A stretch of DNA of 64,000 bases, from the NCBI RefSeq assembly GCF_000272045.2, contig NZ_AJYZ02000041.1, positions 856,903 to 920,902 on the forward strand, given 5' to 3'. Each line of letters begins with the position of its first letter. The stretch's first letter is position 1. Below are positions 1-9,723 of this stretch, piece after piece. This DNA is from Vibrio crassostreae 9ZC13. GTDB lineage: Bacteria > Pseudomonadota > Gammaproteobacteria > Enterobacterales > Vibrionaceae. The notes under the pieces are model-generated. The model saw only the letters and a program-made list of their open reading frames with translations, was not told the origin of the DNA and made no database searches. Made by a program: the position numbers and the translations under genes.

Positions 1-1
1 C

Positions 2-667
2 CACACTGCACAGAACTCATCTGAAGCGGTTGGCGCGTGTGAGCACGGTACTGGTCAAGTGACACAGACTCAAAGCTCTATCCAAAACCTGGCTCAAGAA
101 GTTCAAATCGCAACCAACGTGATTCTAGAACTTGAAGAGCACGGCAACAGCATCAACGCTATCTTGTCTAACATTCAAGGTATTGCAGAACAAACAAACC
201 TACTTGCACTTAACGCCGCTATTGAAGCAGCACGTGCCGGTGAGCAAGGTCGTGGTTTCGCAGTAGTAGCGGATGAAGTTCGAGTTCTGAGCCAACGTAC
301 ACACGGTTCAACGCAAGAAATTCAACAAACGATTGAGTTGCTGCAAGGTACAACAGGCAAAGCGGTTAACATCATGAACGATAGCCGTACTCTTGCTGAA
401 ACCAGTGTTGATGACGCGAACTCAGCGGCTGCAAGCCTAACGCAAATCCATGCTGCTGTTGAACGCATCAGCGACATGGCAACACAGATTGCTTCTGCTG
501 CAGAAGAGCAAGCGTCAGTAACGTCTGAGATTACTCGTAACACTGAAGGAATCCGTGACGTATCTAACGAGCTAGCAGACGAAGCACACCAAGCTGCAGA
601 GCAAGCTGCGCAGCTTTCTGAACTGTCTCACGAGCTAGAAAGCGAAATCAGCCGCTTCAAGCTGTAA
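2..667 (+). CDS. Methyl-accepting chemotaxis protein, C-terminal part
   Basis: The reading frame is open from the window's left edge, so only about 221 C-terminal residues are present and the true start lies upstream. The highly conserved cytoplasmic hairpin tip of chemoreceptors is visible (IAEQTNLLALNAAIEAARAG followed by EQGRGFAVVADEVR), flanked by long Ala/Gln/Glu-rich coiled-coil helices. This tip binds CheA and CheW in receptor arrays. The ligand-binding, membrane and HAMP parts are not in the window, so the stimulus cannot be inferred. There is no C-terminal CheR/CheB tethering pentapeptide of the NWETF type; the protein ends SRFKL. A strong terminator follows within 20 bases, so this is the last gene of its transcript. 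Confidence 0.95.
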   Translation, partial: HTAQNSSEAVGACEHGTGQVTQTQSSIQNLAQEVQIATNVILELEEHGNSINAILSNIQGIAEQTNLLALNAAIEAARAGEQGRGFAVVADEVRVLSQRTHGSTQEIQQTIELLQGTTGKAVNIMNDSRTLAETSVDDANSAAASLTQIHAAVERISDMATQIASAAEEQASVTSEITRNTEGIRDVSNELADEAHQAAEQAAQLSELSHELESEISRFKL

Positions 668-682
668 TCGAAGCCAATATAA

Positions 683-710
683 CAAAGCCCCGACTTAGGT
701 TGGGGCTTTG
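683..710. terminator. Bidirectional terminator between the chemoreceptor and azurin genes
   Basis: A perfect 9-bp inverted repeat (CAAAGCCCC / GGGGCTTTG) with a 10-base loop lies between two convergent genes. It can serve both strands. Confidence 0.8.
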
Positions 711-738
711 ATGTATCTGTACCATCTAGACTAACGAG

Positions 739-1191
739 TTATTTAAACTCAAACTTGCCCTTCATGATTGCCCAGTGGCCCGGGAATGAACATAGGAAAG
801 AGTAGTCGCCACCGGCTGTCATTTTCTCTGTGCTGAAAGTGATTGAGGTTGACTCGCCACCACCGATAACACGAGTGAAGGCGTAAACGCGGCTGTCGTC
901 AGGTTTTACGTAGTTATTGTCGATACCTGCCGACATACCATCGATGCCCACTGCTTGTAGCGACGCAGTGTCTGTTATAACGACGTTGTGACCCATTGAT
1001 TGGGCTGGCATAGAACCAGTATGGTTTAGCGTCAGCTTCACTTCTTTACAGCTCGCTGGAACGCTTAATGTGTCAGTTGAAAATTTCATTTGATCACTAG
1101 CATCAATCGATACTTCACATTCCGAGCTCGCTTGAGCGGTAAAGCTAGCACCTACAAGCGCTATCGTTGTTGCGATTAATCGTAAAGACAT
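739..1191 (-). CDS. azu: Azurin, periplasmic blue copper protein
   Basis: This 150-residue protein has a Sec signal peptide (about residues 1-21, ending AQA) and a mature cupredoxin domain of about 128 residues, the normal azurin length. The type-1 copper ligands are all present: His68 in GHNVV (with the preceding Gly carbonyl), then Cys134, His139 and Met143 in the C-terminal CSFPGHWAIM block. The structural disulfide pair (Cys24 and Cys48) is also present. Azurins shuttle single electrons in the periplasm, typically to cytochrome c peroxidase or in nitrogen-oxide respiration; the partner here is unknown. A GGAGA ribosome-binding site precedes the ATG. It appears to be a single-gene unit. 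Confidence 0.95.
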   Translation of the reverse strand: MSLRLIATTIALVGASFTAQASSECEVSIDASDQMKFSTDTLSVPASCKEVKLTLNHTGSMPAQSMGHNVVITDTASLQAVGIDGMSAGIDNNYVKPDDSRVYAFTRVIGGGESTSITFSTEKMTAGGDYSFLCSFPGHWAIMKGKFEFK

Positions 1192-1409
1192 ACACTGTTC
1201 TCCATTATTTTAGGGGGAGGTTATTCCATGAGGTTGATCGATACGTATTATCCTAGAAAGATGATCATAGTAATGTGCTACGACTTGAATTATGCGCAAC
1301 TCGTTGCTTTATAAATGGTAAGTTTTTGTAGGAAAGGGCAAAACTAATCAGCGCATGAACAACCGTTTAAGGGGGAATGGTTGCTCGATACTAGAATTAC
1401 AGACAACAA

Positions 1410-1435
1410 AAAGCCCGAGTATGAACTCGGGCTTT
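1410..1435 (-). terminator. Terminator downstream of cydC
   Basis: An 11-bp stem (AAAGCCCGAGT / ACTCGGGCTTT) with a 4-base loop, followed on the minus strand by TTTTTGTTG. It ends the cydD-cydC transcript. Confidence 0.8.
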
Positions 1436-1465
1436 GAATGGTTTTCTTTATAACTTATGAAGGAG

Positions 1466-3187
1466 CTAGATTGCCTGACGAAGTTGGAAGTAACGTCCTT
1501 CTTCGTTTAATAGTGTCTCGTGAGAGCCGTGCTCAACAATCTCGCCTTGTTCAATCAGAACGATCGAATCCATCGATTCCAAACCAATCAAACGGTGTGT
1601 AATGAAGATAACCGTCTTGCCTTCGAAGTGTTTCTCGAACAGCGTCATGATGCTGTGTTCTGTTTGCTTATCTAAGCCTTCTGTCGGCTCATCTAAAAGC
1701 AGGATAGGGGCATCATGAAGAATGGCACGTGCGATGCCAATGCGGCGCTTCTCACCGCCAGACAGTTGACGACCACCATCACCTAACCAGCTATCAAGCG
1801 CGTTGTTCTCAAGCAGCTTTTCTAGACCAACGTCTTTAAGGATGTTCGCTAAGTGATCATCGGTTGCTTCTGGGCTTGCAATCAACAAGTTGTCACGCAA
1901 AGTACCATTTAGAATGTCGACACGTTGGCTTACTACACTGATTGATTCACGAAGCTGTGATTCATTCCACTGAGTCAGTTCAATGCCCGCGATTGAGATG
2001 TAACCCTTCTTAGGATCCCAGTAGCGAGTCAAAAGCTGAATCAGTGTTGATTTACCAGAACCCGTTTGACCCACAATCGCAACCTTGTTCGTTGCAGGGA
2101 TCGTTAGGTCGACAGCGTTCAGAACACTGCGCTCAGAGTCAGGGTAGTTGAACGTCACGTTTGAGAACGTAATATCCAGTGGCTTGTTGATGTCGAGCTT
2201 CTCTTCAGCAAACTGAACTTCAGGCTCAGACAGAATAACTTCGTTCAAGCGACGAGCTGAAGACAAAGTTTGACCTAAATGCTGGAATGCACCTGCAATT
2301 GGCATTAATAGCTCGAAGCTTGCCATGGTTGCGAATGCCATTAGCGCGATGAACGGGTCTGGTGCATTACCACCCACGCCGTCAGCCGCAAGCCAAAGCA
2401 TAAGAACCAGCGTCAAACCGTTGAACAGCATTAGCGCTGCTGAAGCCATACCGGTTAGGTTAGCGTTCACAAACTGATTCGCCATCAGCTTGCGTTGCGT
2501 TTCTAGAATCGCATTACGGTAACGCTCCTCAGCACCGAACAGAGTTAGCTCGCTGTAGCCTTCAATCCAATCTAGCGTGGTGACACGAAGATCCGCTTTG
2601 TTTTGTGTCAGCTCACCACCGTTACGTTTACCCAGCTTGTAGAACAAGATTGGCCAAACCAACAGCATGATAAGAAGGATAGAACCTAAGATTAAACCTA
2701 GTGAGCTATCGAACCACATTAAGAACAGAGTTAGGAAGAAGATCCCGAACACACCCACCGTCACAGGGCTTACTAAGCGCAAGTACACGTGGTCCATGGC
2801 GTCGACATCAGCAACCAAACGGTTGAGAAGGTCAGCGTCACGAAGGTTTGAAATACGACCTGGGATCAGCGGAGCCAGCTTCTTGAAGAAGAAGATACGT
2901 AAATCAGTTAACAGTTTGAATGTCGCATTGTGGCTCACAACACGTTCACCCCAACGACCCGCAGTACGGCTCATTGCCAAACCACGTACGCCACCACCCG
3001 GTAGCATGTAGTTGAAGGTTTCACGTGCAATCGTCAGGCCAGCAACCGCGGAAGCTGAAATAAACCAACCTGATAGCGTTAACAAGCCGATAGAAGCCGA
3101 TAGAGTAGCAAAAGCCAATAGCATGCCTAGCGATAGGCCAAACCAATGCTTTTTATAGAGTTTCAGGTAAGGCAGTAAATCACGCAT
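1466..3187 (-). CDS. cydC: Glutathione/cysteine ABC exporter subunit CydC
   Basis: This 573-residue fused permease-ATPase is one half of the CydDC heterodimer, which exports glutathione and cysteine to the periplasm and is needed for assembly of cytochrome bd and c-type cytochromes. The N-terminal 320 residues carry six membrane helices. The C-terminal nucleotide-binding domain shows Walker A (GQTGSGKST), signature (LSGGEKRR) and Walker B (ILLLDEPTEGLD) followed by the H-loop ITHR. It overlaps the end of cydD by 8 bases, so the two are translationally coupled. The trxB-cydD-cydC order matches that in E. coli. Confidence 0.96.
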   Translation of the reverse strand: MRDLLPYLKLYKKHWFGLSLGMLLAFATLSASIGLLTLSGWFISASAVAGLTIARETFNYMLPGGGVRGLAMSRTAGRWGERVVSHNATFKLLTDLRIFFFKKLAPLIPGRISNLRDADLLNRLVADVDAMDHVYLRLVSPVTVGVFGIFFLTLFLMWFDSSLGLILGSILLIMLLVWPILFYKLGKRNGGELTQNKADLRVTTLDWIEGYSELTLFGAEERYRNAILETQRKLMANQFVNANLTGMASAALMLFNGLTLVLMLWLAADGVGGNAPDPFIALMAFATMASFELLMPIAGAFQHLGQTLSSARRLNEVILSEPEVQFAEEKLDINKPLDITFSNVTFNYPDSERSVLNAVDLTIPATNKVAIVGQTGSGKSTLIQLLTRYWDPKKGYISIAGIELTQWNESQLRESISVVSQRVDILNGTLRDNLLIASPEATDDHLANILKDVGLEKLLENNALDSWLGDGGRQLSGGEKRRIGIARAILHDAPILLLDEPTEGLDKQTEHSIMTLFEKHFEGKTVIFITHRLIGLESMDSIVLIEQGEIVEHGSHETLLNEEGRYFQLRQAI

Positions 3188-4964
3188 CTAAATTACCCTT
3201 ATTATCTTGTTGAGCTAAGTTCGCGTTAAGCATCTCTTCGAATAAACCACCCGCAGTCGAAAGCTGAGAGTAATGACCTTGTTCAACCAGACCACCATCG
3301 CGCATAACCAGAATGTTATCGACCGATTGAAGTGGAGCGAGTTGGTGCGTCACAAGCAGGGCAGTGCGGCTTTCGATGTTGCTATTGATGCCTTTCATTA
3401 CCAACTGTTCGCTACGAGTATCTAGGCTGGCAGTGGGTTCATCGAGCAACCAGAACTGACCGTCTTGAATCATTGCACGAGCCAAAGCCAAACGTTGAGA
3501 TTGACCCACAGACAGACCGCCAGAGCGATCAGAAATCATGTAATCCAAGCCGTGCTCATTTACGAATTCGTTAGCAAAAGACTGCTCAAGTGCGTTCTCG
3601 ACAACTTGGTCAGTGATATCGTGCTTACCTAGAGTGACGTTGTCACGAATTGTGCCGTGCAGTAGCAACGGGTTTTGACCAACCCAACTAATCGTTTTAC
3701 GCCAAGAGGCTAAGTCTAGGTCACGCAGTTCAATGCCATTGATTTTCAAGCTTCCTTCATAAGGCATGAAACCAAGAATGGCGTTGATCAAACTTGTTTT
3801 ACCCGCACCACTTGGACCAACTAACGCAGTCGATTGGCGAGTATTCAGTGCAAACGAGATAGGGCCAACCAGTTGAACACCTTCAGGGCTTAACACTTTG
3901 AGATCTTGAGCTTCAATATTGATGCCTTGAGCCGGATCAAGCTGAGTGTCGCCTGATTTAACCTTAGTGATGTCGGTTTCTAGGAACTCGACAATACTTT
4001 CAGCTGCGCCAACCGCTTGTTGCTTCGCGTGGTAGAAAGTACCTAAATCACGCAGAGGTTGGTAAAACTCTGGCGCCAAGATAAGGATAAACAAACCTGC
4101 GAATAGCGTAATGCCAACGCCGTAGTGGCCGAAGTTAAGCTCGCCGATGTAAGTGAAACCAAAGTAAACCGCCGTCATCGCAATCGAGATAGACGTGAAG
4201 AACTCAAGTACCGCAGAAGACAAGAAAGCGATTTTCAACACATCCATGGTGCGCGTTCTGAACACCTCAGATGCACCTTTCAATACTTCTGTTTCAGCGT
4301 TGGTGCGGTCAAATAGACGGATGGTTGTCATTGACTGCAAACGGTCGTAAAAGTGACCAGAAAGACGTTGCAGTGCTTTGAAGTTTTTACGGTTTGCATC
4401 GGCTGCTTTCATGCCAACCAATGCCATGAACATCGGCACCAGTGGCGCAGTCAGCAAGAAGATAAGGCCAGCTGCCCAGTTTACAGGGAATACCACGACC
4501 AAAATAATGAATGGAATCATTACCGATAAAGACATCTGAGGTAAGTAACGAGAGAAGAAGTCTTGCATGTCTTCTACTTGTTCTAGCAACAGGGTTGCCC
4601 ACGTACCGGCAGGTTTGCCTTTGATATAAGCAGGGCCTAACTCACGTAACTTATCAAGGATGAGTTGCCTGATGTAAACACGGATCTGTTCACCACAGCG
4701 ATAACCTGCGATCTCACGTCCCCATGTACAGCCAGCACGGCCAACGACCGATAATGCCAAGCCTGCGAAATGACCAACCAGTTCAGATTTATCGACATTT
4801 TCGATGATCAGCTGGTGAAGAATAGAGGCGAGAAGAGCTGCTTGAGCAATTAAGAACACGCTTGAAAGTACGCCAAGGCTAATCGCAATCATAAGCCAGC
4901 GTTTCGCTAACTTACTCTGTTGCTTAAGCCACTTGTTCAAGCTGCGTTGTTTTTTCTTATCCAT
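3180..4964 (-). CDS. cydD: Glutathione/cysteine ABC exporter subunit CydD
   Basis: This 594-residue permease-ATPase is the partner of CydC. Six transmembrane segments fill roughly residues 20-310. The ATPase domain has Walker A (GPSGAGKTS), a slightly divergent signature (LSVGQSQRLALARA, where most transporters have LSGGQ) and Walker B (FWLLDEPTASLD). The divergent signature is typical of CydD. It is the first gene of the cydDC pair. It lies 160 bases downstream of trxB, with a terminator in between, so it probably has its own promoter. Confidence 0.96.
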   Translation of the reverse strand: MDKKKQRSLNKWLKQQSKLAKRWLMIAISLGVLSSVFLIAQAALLASILHQLIIENVDKSELVGHFAGLALSVVGRAGCTWGREIAGYRCGEQIRVYIRQLILDKLRELGPAYIKGKPAGTWATLLLEQVEDMQDFFSRYLPQMSLSVMIPFIILVVVFPVNWAAGLIFLLTAPLVPMFMALVGMKAADANRKNFKALQRLSGHFYDRLQSMTTIRLFDRTNAETEVLKGASEVFRTRTMDVLKIAFLSSAVLEFFTSISIAMTAVYFGFTYIGELNFGHYGVGITLFAGLFILILAPEFYQPLRDLGTFYHAKQQAVGAAESIVEFLETDITKVKSGDTQLDPAQGINIEAQDLKVLSPEGVQLVGPISFALNTRQSTALVGPSGAGKTSLINAILGFMPYEGSLKINGIELRDLDLASWRKTISWVGQNPLLLHGTIRDNVTLGKHDITDQVVENALEQSFANEFVNEHGLDYMISDRSGGLSVGQSQRLALARAMIQDGQFWLLDEPTASLDTRSEQLVMKGINSNIESRTALLVTHQLAPLQSVDNILVMRDGGLVEQGHYSQLSTAGGLFEEMLNANLAQQDNKGNLDA

Positions 4965-5019
4965 TATGAAGGCTTAATGATAATTATTATTTGTTGAGGG
5001 CGGCTAGTATACAAAAGAA

Positions 5020-5044
5020 AGCCCAGTGGATATACCACTGGGCT
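5020..5044 (-). terminator. Terminator downstream of trxB
   Basis: A 10-bp stem (AGCCCAGTGG / CCACTGGGCT) with a 5-base loop, followed on the minus strand by a T-rich tract (TTCTTTTG). Confidence 0.75.
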
Positions 5045-5125
5045 CTAGGGATTTACAACAAAATGTGATGACGCCCTGCATCTACTGAGGCGAGAGCACC
5101 GATAATCAAATCTGCAATCTCAGAT

Positions 5126-6085
5126 TTACTTATCGTTAAGACCATCTAGGAAGCGTTCAGCATCCAATGCAGCCATACAACCCGTGCCTGCAGAAGTAAT
5201 TGCTTGACGGTAGTTGTGGTCCATTACATCACCCGCAGCGAACACGCCTGGGATGCTGGTTTGTGTCGCGTTACCTTCAAGACCAGACTGAACGATGATG
5301 TAGTCATCTTTCATATCCACTTGGCCTTTGAAGATTTCAGTGTTCGGCTGGTGACCAATAGCGATGAACGCGCCCATTACGTCGATATCCTCTGTCTTGT
5401 CAGACTGAGTATCTTTAATACGAACGCCAGTCACGCCCATGTCGTCGCCTAGAACTTCGTCTAGCGTGCGGTCAGTGTGAAGAACAATGTTGCCGTTCTC
5501 TACTTTGTCCATTAAACGCTTAACAAGAATCTTTTCAGCGCGGAACGTGTCACGACGGTGAATCAGGTGAACTTCAGACGCGATGTTAGATAGGTAAAGT
5601 GCTTCTTCAACAGCAGTGTTACCACCACCCACAACTGCAACTTTCTGGTTGCGGTAGAAGAAACCATCACACGTTGCACAAGCAGAAACGCCGCGGCCTT
5701 TGAATGCTTCTTCAGAATCTAAACCTAGGTACTTAGCTGATGCACCTGTTGAGATGATCAACGCGTCACAAGTGTACTCGCCAGAATCGCCTTTAAGACG
5801 GAAAGGGCGGTTTGAAAGGTCGACTTCGTTAATGTGGTCGAACAGGATCTCTGTTTCAAAGCGCTCTGCGTGCTCTTTCATGCGATCCATTAGAGCTGGA
5901 CCCGTTAAACCTTCAGCATCACCCGGCCAGTTTTCCACTTCTGTTGTGGTTGTAAGCTGACCACCTTGCTGCATACCAGTAACCAGAACTGGGTTTAGGT
6001 TTGCACGAGCAGCGTAAACTGCAGCTGTATAGCCAGCAGGGCCAGAACCAAGAATCAATAAATTACAGTGCTTTACGTCGCTCAT
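5126..6085 (-). CDS. trxB: Thioredoxin reductase
   Basis: This 319-residue flavoprotein uses NADPH to reduce thioredoxin in the cytoplasm. An N-terminal FAD-binding Rossmann motif (GSGPAGYTAA), the redox-active CATC disulfide (Cys136 and Cys139) and the NADPH-binding motif GGGNTAVEEA are all visible, followed by the second FAD contact (GVFAAGDV). Length and domain order are those of low-molecular-weight bacterial TrxB. A GGAGT ribosome-binding site precedes the ATG. In E. coli the neighbour on the other side is lrp; here it is an unrelated diguanylate cyclase gene. Confidence 0.97.
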   Translation of the reverse strand: MSDVKHCNLLILGSGPAGYTAAVYAARANLNPVLVTGMQQGGQLTTTTEVENWPGDAEGLTGPALMDRMKEHAERFETEILFDHINEVDLSNRPFRLKGDSGEYTCDALIISTGASAKYLGLDSEEAFKGRGVSACATCDGFFYRNQKVAVVGGGNTAVEEALYLSNIASEVHLIHRRDTFRAEKILVKRLMDKVENGNIVLHTDRTLDEVLGDDMGVTGVRIKDTQSDKTEDIDVMGAFIAIGHQPNTEIFKGQVDMKDDYIIVQSGLEGNATQTSIPGVFAAGDVMDHNYRQAITSAGTGCMAALDAERFLDGLNDK

Positions 6086-6614
6086 GAGGACTCCGAAATT
6101 GAATTTGTTTTAATTTATAATCGCTTAGGATTGTATGGAAAATATGGAGGCAATAAAAGGTTAAACAAGGGCAGAAGTGTAATTAATCGTTATACGTTAG
6201 AACATAACCGAACTAAATGATGGTCTTGTAATCCTGTGTCTTAGATCAATAGCGATAAGTCAAGGAAAGTGCTCTTGCAAACAGCTATGCATATTGCTCA
6301 CTTTTAGGGCCTTCTTGATCATGGTGTTTCTATAGCAGTATTTACTTTTTTGCGTATACATTGATGAGTAGAAAAACAAGAGAACCTGAATCCTATGTTT
6401 TATTTTAAAAAGTTTGCGTTAAAAGACGCTGCAAGAATTCATCAAAATTAGCGTGCAGATAAGCGACCACAAGACGCACTTTTAGTATGAACGGCATGAT
6501 TACAAACAGGTGTAATGTTGGTTAATACTTGAACTGTTGAGTGTTTCTCAGTTGTTATTTTTTTGTATGTGTTATTATTGATATTTATATATTGCGCGGA
6601 ATCATTTGAACTCT
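6086..6614. other. Intergenic region between trxB and a diguanylate cyclase gene
   Basis: About 530 AT-rich bases separate the divergent trxB and GGDEF genes and should hold both promoters. I found no convincing ORF, RNA gene, strong palindrome or tandem repeat here. Confidence 0.5.
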
Positions 6615-8282
6615 ATGCAGATTCTAATCCTTTTTATCAATGTGTTTATTGTGTGCCTGAATTCGGTTTTTGCTTCTCCGCTGCAGGTCAGCGGGGAACA
6701 ATCTGTGTTAGCTAATGAAGCTGTAAGATGGTATGAAATGCCTTTGTTATCTGATCCAGTCGATTTTCCCATATTAAAAAAACACATTGAATCCTCTCCA
6801 AGGATTGAAACGATATTTGGTGGTGAAGGGGCGTTTGGGTTGAGAGTTGATTTGGCCAACTCCGATATCAAGTCGTCACAACAAATAGTTACACTCCGTG
6901 CAAACTATTTGGATCAAGGTTGGGGGTACTGGCAATCAACAAATGGTCAAGTAAGGCGAATACTTGATTTTGGCCAATTAAGTAACAAGAGTATCTTGCA
7001 TCTGCATAGGCAAAGCTTCCCGTTAATATTGAATGCGGAGGAATCTGGAACACTTTGGCTCTACTTGGAAGCAAAGAAATTTCCAAAGGCAGTTAACTTC
7101 ACTCTTCAACCTGAATATCCATTTTATATTCACGTTTTCCGCAACAATACGCTCACATTAGCTTCTATTACTGTCATGCTAACGTTGGGAGTTTTCGCTC
7201 TTTTTTGTTACTTTCAAACTAAACATCCAGTCACACTGGCTTGTGCTGGTTATGTTGGGCTACATGGCCTGGGATGGTTCGCCGCTTCAGGCGCTTGGGG
7301 GTACTTATTATCAAGCCAAAGCTGGAACCCAGTTTATTTTGGAATGGTATTGTTTCCGTTTGCGGTTGCTTTTTCTTGCTATTACACAAGATTATTGTTT
7401 GGATTTCCGCAGCATTTTATTCGTATTAATCTTACCTTTCAGGCCTTTAGTTGGCTGTGTGTCATTATCGGGTTTATTAATGTCTTTGCCCCGTTTTCGT
7501 TGACTTTTGTTATGTCCCATTTAATTGCGGCAATCTGGGTGCCGACAATGATAGTGACTGGCGTATTGATGGTTTATCAACGAAACTTTGTCGCTAAATA
7601 TTATTTGATCGGTGGTCTTTGTTATGGCACGGCTTTGGTATATTACATTTTTGCGCATTTTGCACCATTGCCGACTCAGAGATCGACAGAAGTCATCGTT
7701 GTTGTTGCATTAGCAATAGATTGTACCTGCATTTTATTGTCACTGACTGAATGGTTGCGGATTCAACAACATCAACATCAGAAAACCTATATCCAGTCGA
7801 GGGTGGATAGTTTAACGGGGCTTGGAAACCGGCTGGATTTTAATGATGCGAGTAAACAATTAGTACATCATTCCTATTGTATCGTCTTCATCGATTGTGA
7901 TGGCCTTAAATCGATTAATGATACTTATGGTCATGATGAAGGGGATCGCTTTTTAGAATACACCAGCCGCATGATGCGAGAAAAATTTACAGACCTTGGA
8001 ATGGTTTATCGAGCTGGTGGCGACGAATTTATCTGGTTGTTGAAAGTGGATAAAGAGAAACAAGTTGAGGCTCTCTATTCTCAGATTGAGCTTAGAGTGA
8101 CTCAGGTGGAAGAGCAAATTCGCAGTGCTGATTGGCCTCAGTCTGGCCTCAGTTTTGGAAGCGCATCTAGTTTTGAATGTGTCAATTTTTCTGAGTGTTT
8201 GAGCTTAGCTGACCAGCGAATGTACCAGCAGAAGCGCTCGAAGAACGGTTTTAAAAATCAGTCCAGTGAAATTGAGTGTTAG
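6615..8282 (+). CDS. Membrane diguanylate cyclase with 7TMR-DISM-type sensor
   Basis: The protein has about 555 residues. A signal peptide (about 1-21) is followed by an extracytoplasmic domain (to about 170), a block of about seven hydrophobic helices (about 175-385) and a C-terminal GGDEF domain. This is the 7TMR-DISM architecture. The active site is intact (YRAGGDEFIW), as is the preceding DCDGLKSINDTYGHDEGD substrate-binding loop, so it should make c-di-GMP from GTP. The RxxD inhibitory site expected five residues before GGDEF is absent (TDLG). The frame also allows a TTG start nine bases upstream at 6606, only 5 bases from GCGGA; I prefer the ATG because it begins the signal peptide cleanly. 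Confidence 0.9.
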   Translation: MQILILFINVFIVCLNSVFASPLQVSGEQSVLANEAVRWYEMPLLSDPVDFPILKKHIESSPRIETIFGGEGAFGLRVDLANSDIKSSQQIVTLRANYLDQGWGYWQSTNGQVRRILDFGQLSNKSILHLHRQSFPLILNAEESGTLWLYLEAKKFPKAVNFTLQPEYPFYIHVFRNNTLTLASITVMLTLGVFALFCYFQTKHPVTLACAGYVGLHGLGWFAASGAWGYLLSSQSWNPVYFGMVLFPFAVAFSCYYTRLLFGFPQHFIRINLTFQAFSWLCVIIGFINVFAPFSLTFVMSHLIAAIWVPTMIVTGVLMVYQRNFVAKYYLIGGLCYGTALVYYIFAHFAPLPTQRSTEVIVVVALAIDCTCILLSLTEWLRIQQHQHQKTYIQSRVDSLTGLGNRLDFNDASKQLVHHSYCIVFIDCDGLKSINDTYGHDEGDRFLEYTSRMMREKFTDLGMVYRAGGDEFIWLLKVDKEKQVEALYSQIELRVTQVEEQIRSADWPQSGLSFGSASSFECVNFSECLSLADQRMYQQKRSKNGFKNQSSEIEC

Positions 8283-9066
8283 CTAAATTCCCTATTTTCT
8301 AAGTGAATCGTTTTAAGTCTAGTTAACTTATTTTCGTTTTGACTTTTGGTGTAAATGTCACCAAAGGTGGCTCTTTTAGCAACCAACCTTTCAAGCTTGC
8401 TTACCCTCTCATCTGTTTTGTGTAGAACATTCCCAATCTTTATAGTCGCCTATTTTTAACGAATTCTAAGTTAGGACATAAAGGCAGACCATCATATTCC
8501 AAATAAACGCATCATTTATAATTGTAGGTTTTATTAGAAAGCACTCTATTTGAGGGCGGCCGAGTTCCCCCCGAACTCGACCTGTTCCAGACGCGCAAGC
8601 AAAGGCGTGTGGATTCTGGCTTACTCATAAATTAACCAATTCCAGATTGTTGTGTAAATAATCAATAGCTTGAACACTGATAGGTAGGTCGTATTTCGAT
8701 GTGCAAAAACATACAAATAAAGTATGTCGAAGTAGGGAGATGAGCCTTGATGCCGTGGCTGGCGTATTAGTGAGTACGTGCTGACAAAATAATAAACACA
8801 GCGTGCTAGTTAATAATATCGCTAAATTTAAATTTGTAGGGATTTATAACTAGCTAGTGGAGTGTGCTGGTTTTAAGAGTTGGTCATCTTTTATTCTGGT
8901 GTTATGCACTGCTTTTGATTTTAAACTTGGTTTTACAATCTGAATTATTAATTCTGACGGGATAAATGATTGTTTATTGTTGATTTGGCAAGATCTTCAA
9001 GTATCCTTTTATGTAAACAAAACGTTAAATGTCGAAAGTAAATTAACAATCATTAAGGAGTCGATG
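8283..9066. other. Long non-coding region upstream of the dioxygenase operon
   Basis: Nearly 800 bases without a supportable gene. A weak hairpin at 8345-8365 (TTTGGTG / CACCAAA) may end the upstream gene. A GC-rich hairpin at 8561-8579 (CGAGTTC / GAACTCG around CCCCC) sits in otherwise AT-rich DNA and is followed by a second possible stem at about 8587-8619 (CCAGA...TCTGG). An inverted repeat at 8805-8816 and 8844-8854 (arms GCTAGTTAATAA and TTATAACTAGC) lies about 215 bases before the next gene and could be an operator. No known RNA family is recognised. Confidence 0.45.
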
Positions 9067-9723
9067 ATGTTACACGCTCACGAAAACACCCTACATATTA
9101 CCCATCTCAGTAACCATGCGGTTAAGGAGCTGTCACCTTCTTTCTCTAAGCTACCTAGCACAGAGCACGCCGATGGACAGTACCGATTGAGAAGGTACTC
9201 TGTGGTTGAATTCAGTAATGGACAAGTCGTTGAGCTAGACAAACATAACTTCGTTCAGTCTGAAGACATCAATCACTTTCAAGGTGACGTTGTTCGCCAA
9301 TTCGAGCCAATTGAAGCACCAATCCTAAGCAGCGAAGGCATGCAAGAGATGTGTGAACTGTTTATTGAAACCAATGGGCTTGAAGACGGGCAAGAAATCG
9401 AAATCCATCAAATCCGCATTGCCGCTATTTTTGAAGAAACTCAAGTTGCACCAGAAGGTGTTCACCAGGACGGTTTTGACCACATCGCGATCATTGGTGT
9501 TACTCGCCACAACATTGTGGGTGGTGAAGTGATGCTTTATCAAGATAGCCACGAAGCACCGTTCTTCAGAAAAGTGTTAGGCGATGGTGAAGTGGCAATG
9601 CTTGCTGATAGTAAGCTTTGGCACAATGCACAACCGATTCGTACCATAGACCACGGCGAGATGGGCTACATGGATGTGTTTGTTCTAACGGCTAAGGATG
9701 CGCGCAATGTCCTTCACTCTTAA
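9067..9723 (+). CDS. 2OG-Fe(II) dioxygenase family protein
   Basis: This 218-residue protein has the pattern of the 2OG-Fe_Oxy_2 family, whose characterised members hydroxylate free amino acids such as L-isoleucine. The iron-binding facial triad is visible: His133 and Asp135 in GVHQDGFDH, and distal His186 in SKLWHNAQPI. Arg192 is suitably placed to hold 2-oxoglutarate. The frame extends upstream to 8977, but the ATG at 9067 has AAGGAG six bases before it and is the likely start (an adjacent ATG at 9064 is also possible). The stop overlaps the start of the downstream PLP-enzyme gene, so the two form an operon. The substrate is unknown. Confidence 0.85.
   Translation: MLHAHENTLHITHLSNHAVKELSPSFSKLPSTEHADGQYRLRRYSVVEFSNGQVVELDKHNFVQSEDINHFQGDVVRQFEPIEAPILSSEGMQEMCELFIETNGLEDGQEIEIHQIRIAAIFEETQVAPEGVHQDGFDHIAIIGVTRHNIVGGEVMLYQDSHEAPFFRKVLGDGEVAMLADSKLWHNAQPIRTIDHGEMGYMDVFVLTAKDARNVLHS

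Noticed and set aside
8555..8625. Integron attC (VCR) site or tRNA gene
   Set aside because: The hairpin lacks the conserved ends of a Vibrio attC repeat, and neither strand gives a cloverleaf with a T-loop.
9698..9706. ATG at 9698 as the start of the PLP enzyme
   Set aside because: The AAGG before it is too close. The ATG at 9707 has proper spacing, though the difference is only three residues.
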